The position numbers and the translations under genes were made by a program. This document shows, one piece after another, positions 1 through 7,825 of a stretch of DNA of 24,374 nucleotides. Location: contig JAIOYM010000007.1 of assembly GCA_021741085.1 (NCBI GenBank), positions 1 through 24,374 on the forward strand. The letters run 5' to 3'. Source of the stretch: Rickettsiaceae bacterium (GTDB lineage Bacteria > Pseudomonadota > Alphaproteobacteria > Rickettsiales > Rickettsiaceae). The number at the start of each line of letters is the position of its first letter. The stretch's first letter is position 1. The notes beneath the pieces are model-generated. The model made no database searches. It saw nothing but the letters and a program-made list of their open reading frames with translations, and was not told the origin of the DNA.

Positions 1-356
1 ATAAAATACTGCAACTTTAATTTGTTAAGATGGTTTTTTATGGCATTTAATACCAAATGATCATCTGGCAGAAAAAAATGCATATTATTGAAAGTAAAAT
101 TTTCACCTTCTACAGCTGTTATTTTATATATATTAGTATCGCTATCTTTCATCTCTAAGTAAGACGAAAATGCATCGAAAACAACCTCTGCAAGACCAGA
201 GCAATCTTCGTTGAAAGGCTCTAAGTTACTCAACATCTCTTTTGTAAATTCATTGAGTTCGGGGCTGTAATTAATTTGTGTTGCAATTTTACTTAATACT
301 AAGTCGTAACAGTATAGACCATCGGAAGAAAGTTGAAAATTATCGATTTTTGTCAT
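1..356 (-). CDS. Hypothetical protein, C-terminus outside the window
   Basis: An open minus-strand frame runs from an ATG at 356-354 to the window edge without a stop (118 codons). The protein begins MTKIDNFQLSSDGLYCYDL and is acidic and hydrophilic, with no signal peptide or membrane segment in the visible part. Codon use resembles the neighbouring genes. I do not recognise a family. No clear ribosome binding site precedes the ATG, so a start slightly elsewhere is possible. It is divergent from tlc, with a 353-base gap between them. Confidence 0.6.
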   Translation of the reverse strand, partial: MTKIDNFQLSSDGLYCYDLVLSKIATQINYSPELNEFTKEMLSNLEPFNEDCSGLAEVVFDAFSSYLEMKDSDTNIYKITAVEGENFTFNNMHFFLPDDHLVLNAIKNHLNKLKLQYF

Positions 357-709
357 AAAAACATAATGTTTAAAGTTTATATTTTGAAGTGAATTTCAAG
401 TTTTGATTTCCACCGAAACACCCAGATTAAGCCCTCATTAAAAATTTTAAGGCTTTTGAGATAAGACCGCAAATAACTTTTGTTTTTTTTTCATTTTTTA
501 TTTAATTTTGAGTTATTTTGTTGGAAAAACTCTAATTATGATTATTTAAACTTCAAATTAGTTTTAAGCCATAGTGGTTAAGCTGACTAATGATTGACAA
601 AGGTATTTTATTAGTATAGAATTTTTACAATTAGATTCGAACAATAAGAAATTTCATTTTTTCCTCCTAAGTAAAAAAAGGAAAACTGAGTTTTTTTTTT
701 GTTTTTCAT
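357..709. other. Divergent intergenic region upstream of tlc
   Basis: A 353-base AT-rich spacer between the minus-strand partial gene and tlc. It holds the tlc promoter at 594-622 and, near 479-490 and 691-700, long T runs. No ORF with gene-like features and no RNA gene was recognised. Confidence 0.5.
594..622 (+). promoter_or_regulatory. Sigma70-type promoter for tlc-gmk
   Basis: A perfect -35 box TTGACA (594-599) is followed after exactly 17 bases by TAGAAT (617-622), a 5/6 match to the -10 consensus. The predicted transcript start near 629 leaves a leader of about 80 bases before tlc. That leader contains TTTTCC and GGAAAA arms followed by a run of ten T at 691-700, which could act as a weak attenuator (inference). 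Confidence 0.6.
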
Positions 710-2212
710 ATGCAACCAGTAGCCAAAAAGTCTAGTTTATTACAGACTCTTTCAAATATATTTTTTCCAATTAAACGACAAGAGTTGAAGCATTTTGTGC
801 CGCTTGCAGTATTGATGTTTTGTATATTACTCAACCAAAATATTTTACGCGTTTTAAAAGATAGTGTAGTTATAACGGAGGTAAATGTTGAGATTATAAA
901 CTTTATCAAGCTATACTGCGTAACACCTATAGCCCCCATATTCTTGATAATTTATAGCAAAATGGTGAATGTTATGCCATTGGAGCGCATATATTATTAT
1001 CTACTAGCCTTCTTCTGTACTTTGCTCTTTCTTTTTGCCTTTGTTATTTATCCTAATATTCACTATTTCCATTTTGATGAATCTTATATAGCAGAATTCT
1101 CCGAGAATAACCCACGTCTTAAGTGGTATATGCTTATAGCTGGCAACTGGAGTTTTGTAATGTTTTATGTGTTAGGAGAATTATGGCCAAATATTTTTTA
1201 TGTTTTGCTTTTTTGGCAATGTGCAAATAGCTTTACCTCTACAAATCAAGCAAAAAGATTTTATACATTATTCTCTTTATTTGGAAATTCGTCATTAATA
1301 TTAGTTGGTTTGATTATTATGAATCTAGCCTCCGGCAGCTCGGTGCTAAAAAAATATTTCGGCGACTCTCAAGATAAAATTATTTTAACTCAAGCCCTAG
1401 TATTGATAATCATTATAAGTGCTTTGTTAAGTGCGTTCGTGATGAGATATATTGCAAGCAACCTCTTATCCAAACATGTATCAGCTAAAGATAGGCCAAA
1501 ATTAGGTCTTAGAGAAAGTTTAACTTACATAAGCAAATCTAGATATTTATGGTTGTTGCTAATTTGCTCTGCTTCTTTTGGGCTTGTTATAAATTTGGTT
1601 GAAGTTGTATGGAAAGATAAAGCCAAGCAACTATACCCAGATATGAATAGTTTTGCAGAATTTAGTGGTATGTATATTTTTTGGACGGGTATAGCGATAA
1701 CTGCCCTAACAATAATAGGAAATAATATTATGCGAATATATAGTTGGTTTGCTTCCGCTATAATTACGCCCTTAATTATAATGATTACAGGTATTATGTT
1801 TTTTGCGCTTGTTGTATTTGACAACTTCAGCTCTTCCTTTACTAATACCGTAATATTCTCTTCGCCTATTGCTTTATGTGTTTTAATTGGCACTATACAA
1901 AATGTACTTGCAAAAAGCGCTAAATATTCAATTTGGGACACGTCAAGAGAGATGCTGTATATACCACTTGATGTTGAGTTAAAAACTAAAGGTAAGGCTG
2001 CTGTAGATGTTATAAGTGCAAAAGTTGGTAAATCTTTAGCCTCTTTAATTCAAATTATAATTTTTACAATCATGCCATATGCAACTTATAGCTCTATTTC
2101 TCCTATTTTAATGGTGATATTTGCAATATTTTGTGTTTTATGGATAAATAGTATTTCTGAAATATCGCAAAAATATACAGTACTTTTAGAGCAACAAGAA
2201 AAAAATAAATAA
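710..2212 (+). CDS. tlc: Tlc-family ATP/ADP (nucleotide) translocase
   Basis: An integral inner-membrane carrier of the NTT/Tlc family. In Rickettsiales such carriers exchange host ATP for bacterial ADP, or import other nucleotides. The 500-residue length fits the family (about 500 aa, 12 membrane helices), and hydrophobic segments alternate with short charged loops throughout. Family-like stretches include LAVLMFCILLNQNILRVLKD near residue 32, a loop with LVEVVWKDKAKQLYP near 295, a segment with GTIQNVLAKSAKYSIWD near 405 and YIPLDVELKTKGKAAVDVI near 427. Rickettsia genomes carry several paralogues with different substrates, and which one this corresponds to cannot be decided here. It lies 12 bases upstream of gmk and is probably cotranscribed with it, pairing nucleotide import with guanylate metabolism. 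There is no strong Shine-Dalgarno sequence before the ATG. Confidence 0.93.
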   Translation: MQPVAKKSSLLQTLSNIFFPIKRQELKHFVPLAVLMFCILLNQNILRVLKDSVVITEVNVEIINFIKLYCVTPIAPIFLIIYSKMVNVMPLERIYYYLLAFFCTLLFLFAFVIYPNIHYFHFDESYIAEFSENNPRLKWYMLIAGNWSFVMFYVLGELWPNIFYVLLFWQCANSFTSTNQAKRFYTLFSLFGNSSLILVGLIIMNLASGSSVLKKYFGDSQDKIILTQALVLIIIISALLSAFVMRYIASNLLSKHVSAKDRPKLGLRESLTYISKSRYLWLLLICSASFGLVINLVEVVWKDKAKQLYPDMNSFAEFSGMYIFWTGIAITALTIIGNNIMRIYSWFASAIITPLIIMITGIMFFALVVFDNFSSSFTNTVIFSSPIALCVLIGTIQNVLAKSAKYSIWDTSREMLYIPLDVELKTKGKAAVDVISAKVGKSLASLIQIIIFTIMPYATYSSISPILMVIFAIFCVLWINSISEISQKYTVLLEQQEKNK

Positions 2213-2224
2213 GGCTTAATATTT

Positions 2225-2812
2225 GTGGCAACTACATCTAAAAAAGAACATATACTGTTAGTTATATCGGGGCCATCTGGCAGTGGTAAATCTACAATAG
2301 CTAAAGCTATTGTAAGAGATTACAATAATTTTACAATATCAGTTTCTCTGACTACAAGGCCAATGAGAGTAGGAGAAGTTAACGGCAAAGATTATTATTT
2401 TGTTTCACCAGAAGAATTTGAAGCGCTGCGTCAAAGGCAAGAATTGCTTGAGGTGACGGAGCTATGCGGTAATTACTATGGGACTTCAAGAAGTAACATA
2501 ATGGAATTAATGCAACAAGGGCAGAATATTATTTTTGATGTCGATTATGACGGAGCCAAAATAATTAAGCAGAATTGGCCGCTGTTTACGGTTTGCATAT
2601 TTATTCAACCACCCTCTTTAGAAGCTACAAAGGAAAGATTAATTTCAAGACAAGATGATTTAAAAAACATCAGTCAGCGTATTGAGAAATTTGAGGAAGT
2701 AATGGCGTCTAAAGATTATTATGAGCATATAGTTGTTAATGATGTTTTAGAAAATGCCGTTGCAGAGATTAGACAGATTATTGATTTGCACTTGATTGAT
2801 CAAAACAAGTAG
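2225..2812 (+). CDS. gmk: Guanylate kinase
   Basis: Phosphorylates GMP to GDP with ATP in the cytoplasm. The 195-aa protein has the P-loop GPSGSGKS at residues 16-23, the GMP-binding segment SLTTRPMRVGEVNGKDYYF (about 42-60), DVDYDGAKII matching the family's IDWQGA region, and the lid ERLISRQDD. Length is slightly below the usual 200-210. The start is GTG at 2225, which places the P-loop at the normal distance from the N-terminus; AAGG lies about 9 bases upstream, overlapping the tlc stop region. No dedicated promoter is visible in the 12-base gap, so it is most likely expressed with tlc. The hairpin array begins about 100 bases downstream. Confidence 0.95.
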   Translation: MATTSKKEHILLVISGPSGSGKSTIAKAIVRDYNNFTISVSLTTRPMRVGEVNGKDYYFVSPEEFEALRQRQELLEVTELCGNYYGTSRSNIMELMQQGQNIIFDVDYDGAKIIKQNWPLFTVCIFIQPPSLEATKERLISRQDDLKNISQRIEKFEEVMASKDYYEHIVVNDVLENAVAEIRQIIDLHLIDQNK

Positions 2813-2917
2813 AGCCGCCTTTAGCCCATATTCATCAAGAAGAAATTTTGTAGGGTTGAAAATTCAAATTAAATATATACAAATATCGCAACATTTTTAC
2901 GAATTGTTGAATTGCCT

Positions 2918-2980
2918 AACGGTCGTAGGAGTGTGTTGTTGCAAGCTCGCAATGACGCTACCACATTACCGCTAGAGGAT
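2918..2980 (+). repeat. Chimeric A/B repeat unit
   Basis: The first unit of the left array starts like an A unit (GCCTAACGGTCGTAGGAGTGTGT) only up to the point where its stem should begin, then continues as the right half of a B unit (GCTCGCAATGACGC, then ACCGCTAGAGG). It therefore lacks a normal matched stem and looks like the product of recombination or deletion between an A and a B copy. Confidence 0.6.
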
Positions 2981-4170
2981 TTTACTGCTATATTAAAAGG
3001 GGCTGGAATGCCTGTCAGTCGTAGGAGTGTGTCATCACGAGCCGTGAGCTTGCGAACTAGCGTGGTGATCCAGTTATTAACTTCTTTTTAAAATTGTATA
3101 ATCGCCGGAATGCCTATAAGTCATAGATTCGTGTCATCAAGAGCTAGTGCCTACAAGCACTAGCGTGGTGATCCAGTTATTAACTTCTTTTATATTATAA
3201 TTGTTTGAATGCCTGGAAAGTCATGCTTTAGTGTCATCACGAGCTAGTGCCTACAAGCACTAGCGTGGTGATCCAGTTATCTAACCTTTCTTTTTTTAAA
3301 TATGTATATAGAGTCATTTATCCTGGATTGCCACGCTCTTAAAAGAGCTCGCAATGACGCTTGCGCGTTACCGCTAGAGGATGTTGCTTCTCTTTGTATT
3401 TATATAGAAGAGTCATTTATCCTGGATTGCCACGCTCTTAAAAGAGCTCGCAATGACGCTTGCGCGTTACCGCTAGGGGATTTTACTGCTATATTAAAAG
3501 GGGCTGGAATGCCTGTCAGTCGTAGGAGTGTGTCATCACGAGCCGTGAGCTTGCGAACTAGCGTGGTGATCCAGTTATTAACTTCTTTTTAAAATTGTAT
3601 ATAGAGTCATTTATCCTGGATTGCCACGCTCTTAAAAGAGCAGGCTCATTGAGTATTCTATTATTATGGTTTACCTTGAGTTAACTATTATTGTAGTGGG
3701 AGCCCTTTGCCAGGGCAAAGAGCGCAATGACGCTTGCGCGTTACCGCTAGAGGATTTTGCTTCTCTTATATTAGAATTACTTGAATGCCTGTCAGTCGTA
3801 GGAGTGTGTCATCACGAGCAGTGAGCTTGCGAACTAGCGTGGTGATCCAGTTATTAAACCTTTCTTTTAAAATATGTATGTAGAAGAGTTGTTTATCCTG
3901 GATTGCCACGTCGTTTCACTCCAGGCTAATCGAGTAATCTATTATTGTAGCCTTCAAGAGGGTGAAATATTATTGCAGCGGGAGCCCTTTGCCAGGGCAA
4001 AGAGCGCAATGACGCTTGCGCGTTACCGCTAGGGGATGTTGCTTCTCTTATATTAGAATTACTTGAATGCCTGTCAGTCGTAGGAGTGTGTCATCACGAG
4101 CCGTGAGCTTGCGAACTAGCGTGGTGATCCAGTTATTAACTTCTTTTTAAAATTGTATATAGAAGAGTCA

Positions 4171-4292
4171 TTTATCCTGGATTGCCACGCTCTTAAAAGA
4201 GCAGGCTCATTGAGTATTCTATTATTATGGTTTACCCTGAGTTAACTATTATTGTAGTGGGAGCCCTTTGCCAGGGCAAAGAGCGCAATGAC
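4171..4292 (+). repeat. Left copy of a perfect 122-bp inverted repeat
   Basis: This B unit with loop insert is, by eye, base-for-base the reverse complement of 21885-22006. It begins TTTATCCTGGATTGCC and ends GAGCGCAATGAC. The related copy around 3611-3731 differs (TTTACCTTGAG instead of TTTACCCTGAG), so this copy is the closest partner of the distant one. Confidence 0.85.
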
Positions 4293-4425
4293 CCTTGCGC
4301 ATTACCGCTAGGGGATGTTGCTACTCTATTGAAATGGCTGCAATCCCTTGAAAATAATGATTCTGTTGGAAAAAAAAAATATTATTCTAATAGGTTTTAA
4401 TTATCAACAGCCCCATAGCCTACCA

Positions 4426-5199
4426 TCATACTTTTGCTATAACATTCAGTATAGTATACTGATCATTTTCAATAGTCATTGTACAAAGTTTTTCATAAAG
4501 ATTACGAGAGATTGGGGTGTAGCGAGTTTGCATAATATTACTTTCTCCTATATTGCGTAAATAATTGCTAAAGTTCAACAATTTACAGGTAGGTATGTCA
4601 AAATGGTTTAAATCTACTACAACGTTTTTAAAGCCTATATCCAATAAAAGTTGAGCTAAAGAGTTAGCTTTAATAAAAGGAGAAATACGTATATTACAGG
4701 AAGAGGTTAGTTTACTTTCCTCTTCTATCAATAATTTTTGGGTTTTAAATAAACTATTTTCACCAAATAAACTTGCGATAAAAATACCTTTTTTTGTAAG
4801 CATGTGACGAATCTTAAATAAAAATTCTGGCAGATTGTTAATCCAATGCAAATTTAAGTTAGAGGCAATTAGGTTGTATTCATCTAGAGGAAAATGCATG
4901 TAAGTCTCTTCATCGCAGCATAATTTATTTGAAGCCTTATTATAAAAGAGCATATTTTCTGACATATCCGTGACTTGTAGAGAACTACGGGGATAGTGAC
5001 TTAATAATATTTTTGTAAAGGTACCAACTCGAGCGCCCATTTCTAAAATATTTTCTATATTTGGCGGAATAAAAGCCAAAGTTTCTGCCAAAATTTCAGC
5101 TGATTCTAAAAATAATTTCTCATAAAAAGCTGATTCCAACTTGTCGGCAGCAAAATCTCTTCCAGATTTTAAAATATTTCTATTAAATAGCTGTTTCAT
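4426..5199 (-). CDS. NDUFAF5/BioC-like SAM-dependent methyltransferase
   Basis: A 257-aa class I methyltransferase. Motif I is ILEMGARVGTFTKIL at about residues 51-65, followed by an acidic residue after strand 2 (QVTDMSENML, Asp78) and a motif similar to FDLI in the form YNLIASNLNLHWINNLP near 108-124. The C-terminal half (IFIASLFGENSLF, then ISPFIKANSLAQLLLDIGF, then LLNFSNYLRNIGESN) matches the pattern of the alphaproteobacterial and mitochondrial NDUFAF5 group rather than true BioC. The mitochondrial relative acts on complex I assembly; whether the bacterial protein does so is unknown. Motif I has EMGAR where the family usually has DLGAR-type sequence. The gene is divergent from the capsid operon, sits alone, and has the repeat array immediately downstream. 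Confidence 0.8.
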   Translation of the reverse strand: MKQLFNRNILKSGRDFAADKLESAFYEKLFLESAEILAETLAFIPPNIENILEMGARVGTFTKILLSHYPRSSLQVTDMSENMLFYNKASNKLCCDEETYMHFPLDEYNLIASNLNLHWINNLPEFLFKIRHMLTKKGIFIASLFGENSLFKTQKLLIEEESKLTSSCNIRISPFIKANSLAQLLLDIGFKNVVVDLNHFDIPTCKLLNFSNYLRNIGESNIMQTRYTPISRNLYEKLCTMTIENDQYTILNVIAKV

Positions 5200-5306
5200 A
5201 GATTAGTGAAGACCAATTTATAATATATAACTATAAACATATAGCTTAATTGATATAGCTGTATAGCAAAATTTTTAAAATTTCTCACTCTAATTAAAAC
5301 AGATTT

Positions 5307-5861
5307 ATGCAGGCTATTGATAAAAACTATATTTACGAAATGAAAACAGACAATTCTTCCAAGCGAGTTATTTCTGGCTACGCTAGCGTTTTTGATAACA
5401 AAGATGCCCAAGGGGATATAGTTTTAGCTGGTGCTTTCGGTAAAAATATCACAGAAAAAGCGGCTGATATAAAATTCCTTTGGCAACATAATCCTTATAA
5501 ACCCATAGGAATAATTAAAACATTACGAGAGGATAATTATGGGCTTTATGTAGAAGCGGAACTTAACGAGTCTAGCCGTCTTGCTAATGAAGCGACAGCT
5601 TTAATAAAACAAGGCGCCTTAAGTGGTTTAAGTATAGGCTTTAAAGCTAATAAAACCCGCTATAACAAAAAAGGAGAAAGAGAAATCTTAGCTTTGAACC
5701 TCTTGGAGATTAGTATAGTTACATTTCCTGCTAACCCTAAAGCCAAAATTGGGTTTATAACAAAAAGTTTTAGCGATCCGCCAAATTTAGAACAGCGTTT
5801 AGTAATTGCAGCCAAAAATATTAATAATTTAACAGAACAATTAACCAAGAAAATATTATGA
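5307..5861 (+). CDS. HK97-type prohead protease (GTA gp4-like)
   Basis: A 184-aa serine protease of the HK97 prohead family, which removes the scaffold/delta domain of the capsid protein during head maturation. It has the N-terminal signature ISGYASVFDNKDAQGDIVLAGAF (residues 22-44), the likely catalytic His61 in FLWQHNPYKPIG and the Ser motif ALSGLSIGF (104-112), then the conserved EISIVTFPANPKAKI near the C-terminus. The ATG at 5307 is used, but an ATG at 5340 (MKTDNSSKR) would also leave the whole domain; neither has a good ribosome binding site. It is the first gene of the GTA-like operon and its stop overlaps the capsid start by ATGA. The upstream terminase and portal genes of a typical GTA are not in the window. 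Confidence 0.9.
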   Translation: MQAIDKNYIYEMKTDNSSKRVISGYASVFDNKDAQGDIVLAGAFGKNITEKAADIKFLWQHNPYKPIGIIKTLREDNYGLYVEAELNESSRLANEATALIKQGALSGLSIGFKANKTRYNKKGEREILALNLLEISIVTFPANPKAKIGFITKSFSDPPNLEQRLVIAAKNINNLTEQLTKKIL

Positions 5862-6919
5862 CTCACAACGATACAAATATAAAAGACAATATGCTTAATG
5901 AATATTTTGAAGTAAATAAAAAAATGAATAATTTAGAAAGAGCTCTGGGTGAATTGCAGGTAAATTTACATCGCCCGGAGTCTATGTATGATGAAAATTA
6001 TAATGATTATGGTCTTAGCGATTATATAAGAAAAGGTAAGTTTGATCAAATAGAGACAAAAGCTTTGAGTTCTTTACAAGAGGAAGGTGGCGGAGCAATT
6101 TTTCCTAGTATAAATAAAAAAATTGTAGAAATTTTAAGTGAACACAGCGTAATTAGAAAGCTGGCTAGCGTACAAAATATTTCATCAAATTCTTTAGAAA
6201 TATTAGTACAAAAAGATGAATTTACCAGTGGTTGGGTTCAAGAAAAGGCTGAAGATATTAAAGAAACAGATAGCGCTAAGTTAGAACGAAAAATAATTTT
6301 AGCTCACGAATTATATGCGCAACCCAAAGCATCTCAAAGACTTCTTGATGATGCCGCAGTAAATATTGACAGCTGGATCGCAACACAAATAAGCAACAGT
6401 TTTATCAGTTTAGAAAATCATAGCTTTTTGCATGGAAACGGAGAGATTATGCCTAAAGGCTTTTTAACGTATAACCAAGAAAAAATAAAGCATGTTAAGG
6501 TTGAAGAAGAAAAAAATATACAAATAGACGATTTATTGAAATTAATTAATAGCTTGAGTGAAAAATACTTGGCTAATGCTACCTTTTTAATGCACAGAAA
6601 CACATTGTCTAAAATACAAAATTTAAGGGACAATAATGGTAGATTTATTTGGAATCCTTCAGAAAAGGGGCCGCAATTTGATAGATTATTTGGAATCCCA
6701 CTTATGTGTTGTGATCAAATGCCCAAATTAGATGATGAAAATAGTGGTAAATATGTTGTTTTGGCTGATTTTAAAGCAGCTTATACGATAGTAGATCGTC
6801 AAGACGTGCGCTTAATGAGAGATCCATATACGGAGAAGCCATTTGTAAAATTTTATAGTACTAAAAGAGTCGGTGGAGATATGGTTAATTTTAAAGCCAT
6901 GTCTATATTGGCAGCTTAG
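5858..6919 (+). CDS. HK97-fold major capsid protein (GTA gp5-like)
   Basis: A 353-aa major capsid protein. The N-terminal about 60 residues (NEYFEVNKKMNNLERALGEL) are charged and helical like the HK97 delta domain removed by the protease. The body follows the family pattern: EEGGGAIFPSINKKIVEIL near residue 75, SGWVQEKAEDIKET near 120, AQPKASQRLLDDAAVNIDSW near 150, HGNGEIMPKGFLTY near 193, an ATFLMHRNTLSKIQNLRD segment near 240 and FVKFYSTKRVGGDMVNFKA at the end. It is intact and slightly shorter than free-living GTA capsids (about 390-400 aa). ATGA overlap with the protease indicates translational coupling. Confidence 0.92.
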   Translation: MTHNDTNIKDNMLNEYFEVNKKMNNLERALGELQVNLHRPESMYDENYNDYGLSDYIRKGKFDQIETKALSSLQEEGGGAIFPSINKKIVEILSEHSVIRKLASVQNISSNSLEILVQKDEFTSGWVQEKAEDIKETDSAKLERKIILAHELYAQPKASQRLLDDAAVNIDSWIATQISNSFISLENHSFLHGNGEIMPKGFLTYNQEKIKHVKVEEEKNIQIDDLLKLINSLSEKYLANATFLMHRNTLSKIQNLRDNNGRFIWNPSEKGPQFDRLFGIPLMCCDQMPKLDDENSGKYVVLADFKAAYTIVDRQDVRLMRDPYTEKPFVKFYSTKRVGGDMVNFKAMSILAA

Positions 6920-6941
6920 TTAAATTAAGGAAGGTAAAAAT

Positions 6942-7460
6942 ATGCAATATGTTGTTGAAAAAGAACATCCACATCCTCTAACGCTTAAAGTCTTAAAAGA
7001 ATATTTACGCATTAGTCATGATTATGATGATGAGTTGTTAAAAAAGCTTAGCGATATAGCCGTTAGTTACGCTGAATTATTTTTGCGTTACTCAATAACT
7101 GTTAAAGATATTAAAGTGAGTTTTTTAAAACAAGAATATAAATCAAAAATCACATTGCCAATAATGTATGCACAAAAGATTTTGTCAGTTGCATATATTA
7201 GTAAAGATCAAGGAAATGAAGCTCTTGATGAAAATTCTTATAGGCTTTTGATGGACAAGAATATTGTTGAAATAGATTTGCTCGAAAAACCTAAAGATTT
7301 AGAAATTTGTTATCAAACCAGGGGTGTTATAAATAGTAATATTGCTATTTCACAAGGCGTTATGGTGCATGTGGAGCAATTATATGAAAAAAAATCTAAT
7401 CACCAGATTGTAAGTCAGCTAAGAGATTTTTATAAACCTTATAGAAGAATATTATTATGA
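6942..7460 (+). CDS. Head-tail connector protein (GTA gp6-like)
   Basis: A 172-aa protein with the phage gp6-like connector pattern: an N-terminal helix pair with PLTLKVLKEYLRISHDYDDE followed by LLKKLSDIAVSYAELFLRY, then beta-rich sequence with LPIMYAQKILSVAYI. In GTAs the gp6 ring joins the portal to the stopper. A strong ribosome site, AAGGAAGG, lies about 7 bases before the ATG. Its stop overlaps the next start by ATGA (7457-7460). Assignment rests on pattern plus position directly after the capsid gene. Confidence 0.78.
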   Translation: MQYVVEKEHPHPLTLKVLKEYLRISHDYDDELLKKLSDIAVSYAELFLRYSITVKDIKVSFLKQEYKSKITLPIMYAQKILSVAYISKDQGNEALDENSYRLLMDKNIVEIDLLEKPKDLEICYQTRGVINSNIAISQGVMVHVEQLYEKKSNHQIVSQLRDFYKPYRRILL

Positions 7461-7783
7461 CTATGCCTGAACAATTAAATTTAAAGCATGTAATTGGTAT
7501 TTTTGTCAATTTATCCAATAAGGATACGGTGGAAGATTGGCAGAAACAATATACAACTTATGCAAGTATTGAACAAATAAATGAAAGGAGCGTACAAAAT
7601 AGTGAAAGTGGTAATTTTGGGCATGTAATTATTGCAAGCTATTTTATTTTTACCATCAGATATTTGCAAGATATTAAAATTGGTATGCGTGTATTGTTTC
7701 GCCAACAATTATATATTTTAGAAAAGATAGTAAATGAAAATTACGATAACAGATTTCTAAAGCTTATAGCAAAAGAGATTTAG
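7457..7783 (+). CDS. Head-tail adaptor/stopper (GTA gp7-like)
   Basis: A 108-aa small beta-rich protein whose second half matches the phage head-closure pattern: SYFIFTIRYLQDIKIGMRVL (about residues 61-80), then YILEKIVNENYDNRFLKLIAKEI at the C-terminus, corresponding to the family's FxVRYxxDIxxGMRVxYxGxxYxI region and terminal LxLxxxE. Such proteins close the connector after DNA packaging. Normal family length is about 105-115 aa. It overlaps gp6 by 4 bases and is followed by a 42-base gap before the terminator gene. Confidence 0.75.
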   Translation: MTMPEQLNLKHVIGIFVNLSNKDTVEDWQKQYTTYASIEQINERSVQNSESGNFGHVIIASYFIFTIRYLQDIKIGMRVLFRQQLYILEKIVNENYDNRFLKLIAKEI

Positions 7784-7825
7784 TAGTTATAAAAACCCTA
7801 GTAACAGATATTAAGATATTATTTT

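Larger units (their letters stand above)
2913..4330 (+). repeat. Left hairpin-repeat array (A and B units)
   Basis: About 1.4 kb of imperfect tandem repeats, GC-richer than its surroundings and without genes. Six A hairpins (outer stem ATCAC/GTGAT) span 3034-3069, 3136-3172, 3236-3272, 3535-3570, 3811-3846 and 4093-4128. Five B hairpins (ATTGC/GCAAT) span 3327-3355, 3426-3454, 3620-3728, 3902-4010 and 4181-4289. Conserved linkers join them: GAATGCCTGTCAGTCGTAGG before A, CAGTTATTAACTTC after A, AGTCATTTATCCTGG before B and GCGTTACCGCTAG after B. From the second half onward A and B alternate with a composite period of roughly 200-310 bases. In the A copies with an inner stem, GCTAGTGC pairs with GCACTAGC. 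They resemble, in general style, the palindromic elements of Rickettsia, but I cannot match them to a named family. Confidence 0.9.

Noticed and set aside
640..675. Minus-strand AGGAGG followed by ATGAAATTTC, looking like a strong translation start
   Set aside because: The frame ends after eight codons, so it is most likely chance, or at best a leader peptide with nothing downstream to control.
357..709. A tRNA or small RNA gene in the tlc upstream region
   Set aside because: No cloverleaf or conserved T-loop sequence was seen; the region has only promoter and AT-rich sequence.
3302..3592. A 96-codon plus-strand ORF in the left repeat array
   Set aside because: It consists wholly of repeat units, lacks a ribosome site and has no independent protein features; treated as repeat DNA, with its peptide repeat reported as an observation.
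2900..4330. Possible CRISPR array
   Set aside because: The repeats are long, palindromic, variable and joined by conserved linkers instead of unique spacers, and no cas gene is present.
4348..4560. A 70-codon plus-strand ORF
   Set aside because: It overlaps the C-terminal end of the methyltransferase on the other strand and shows no family or start signal.
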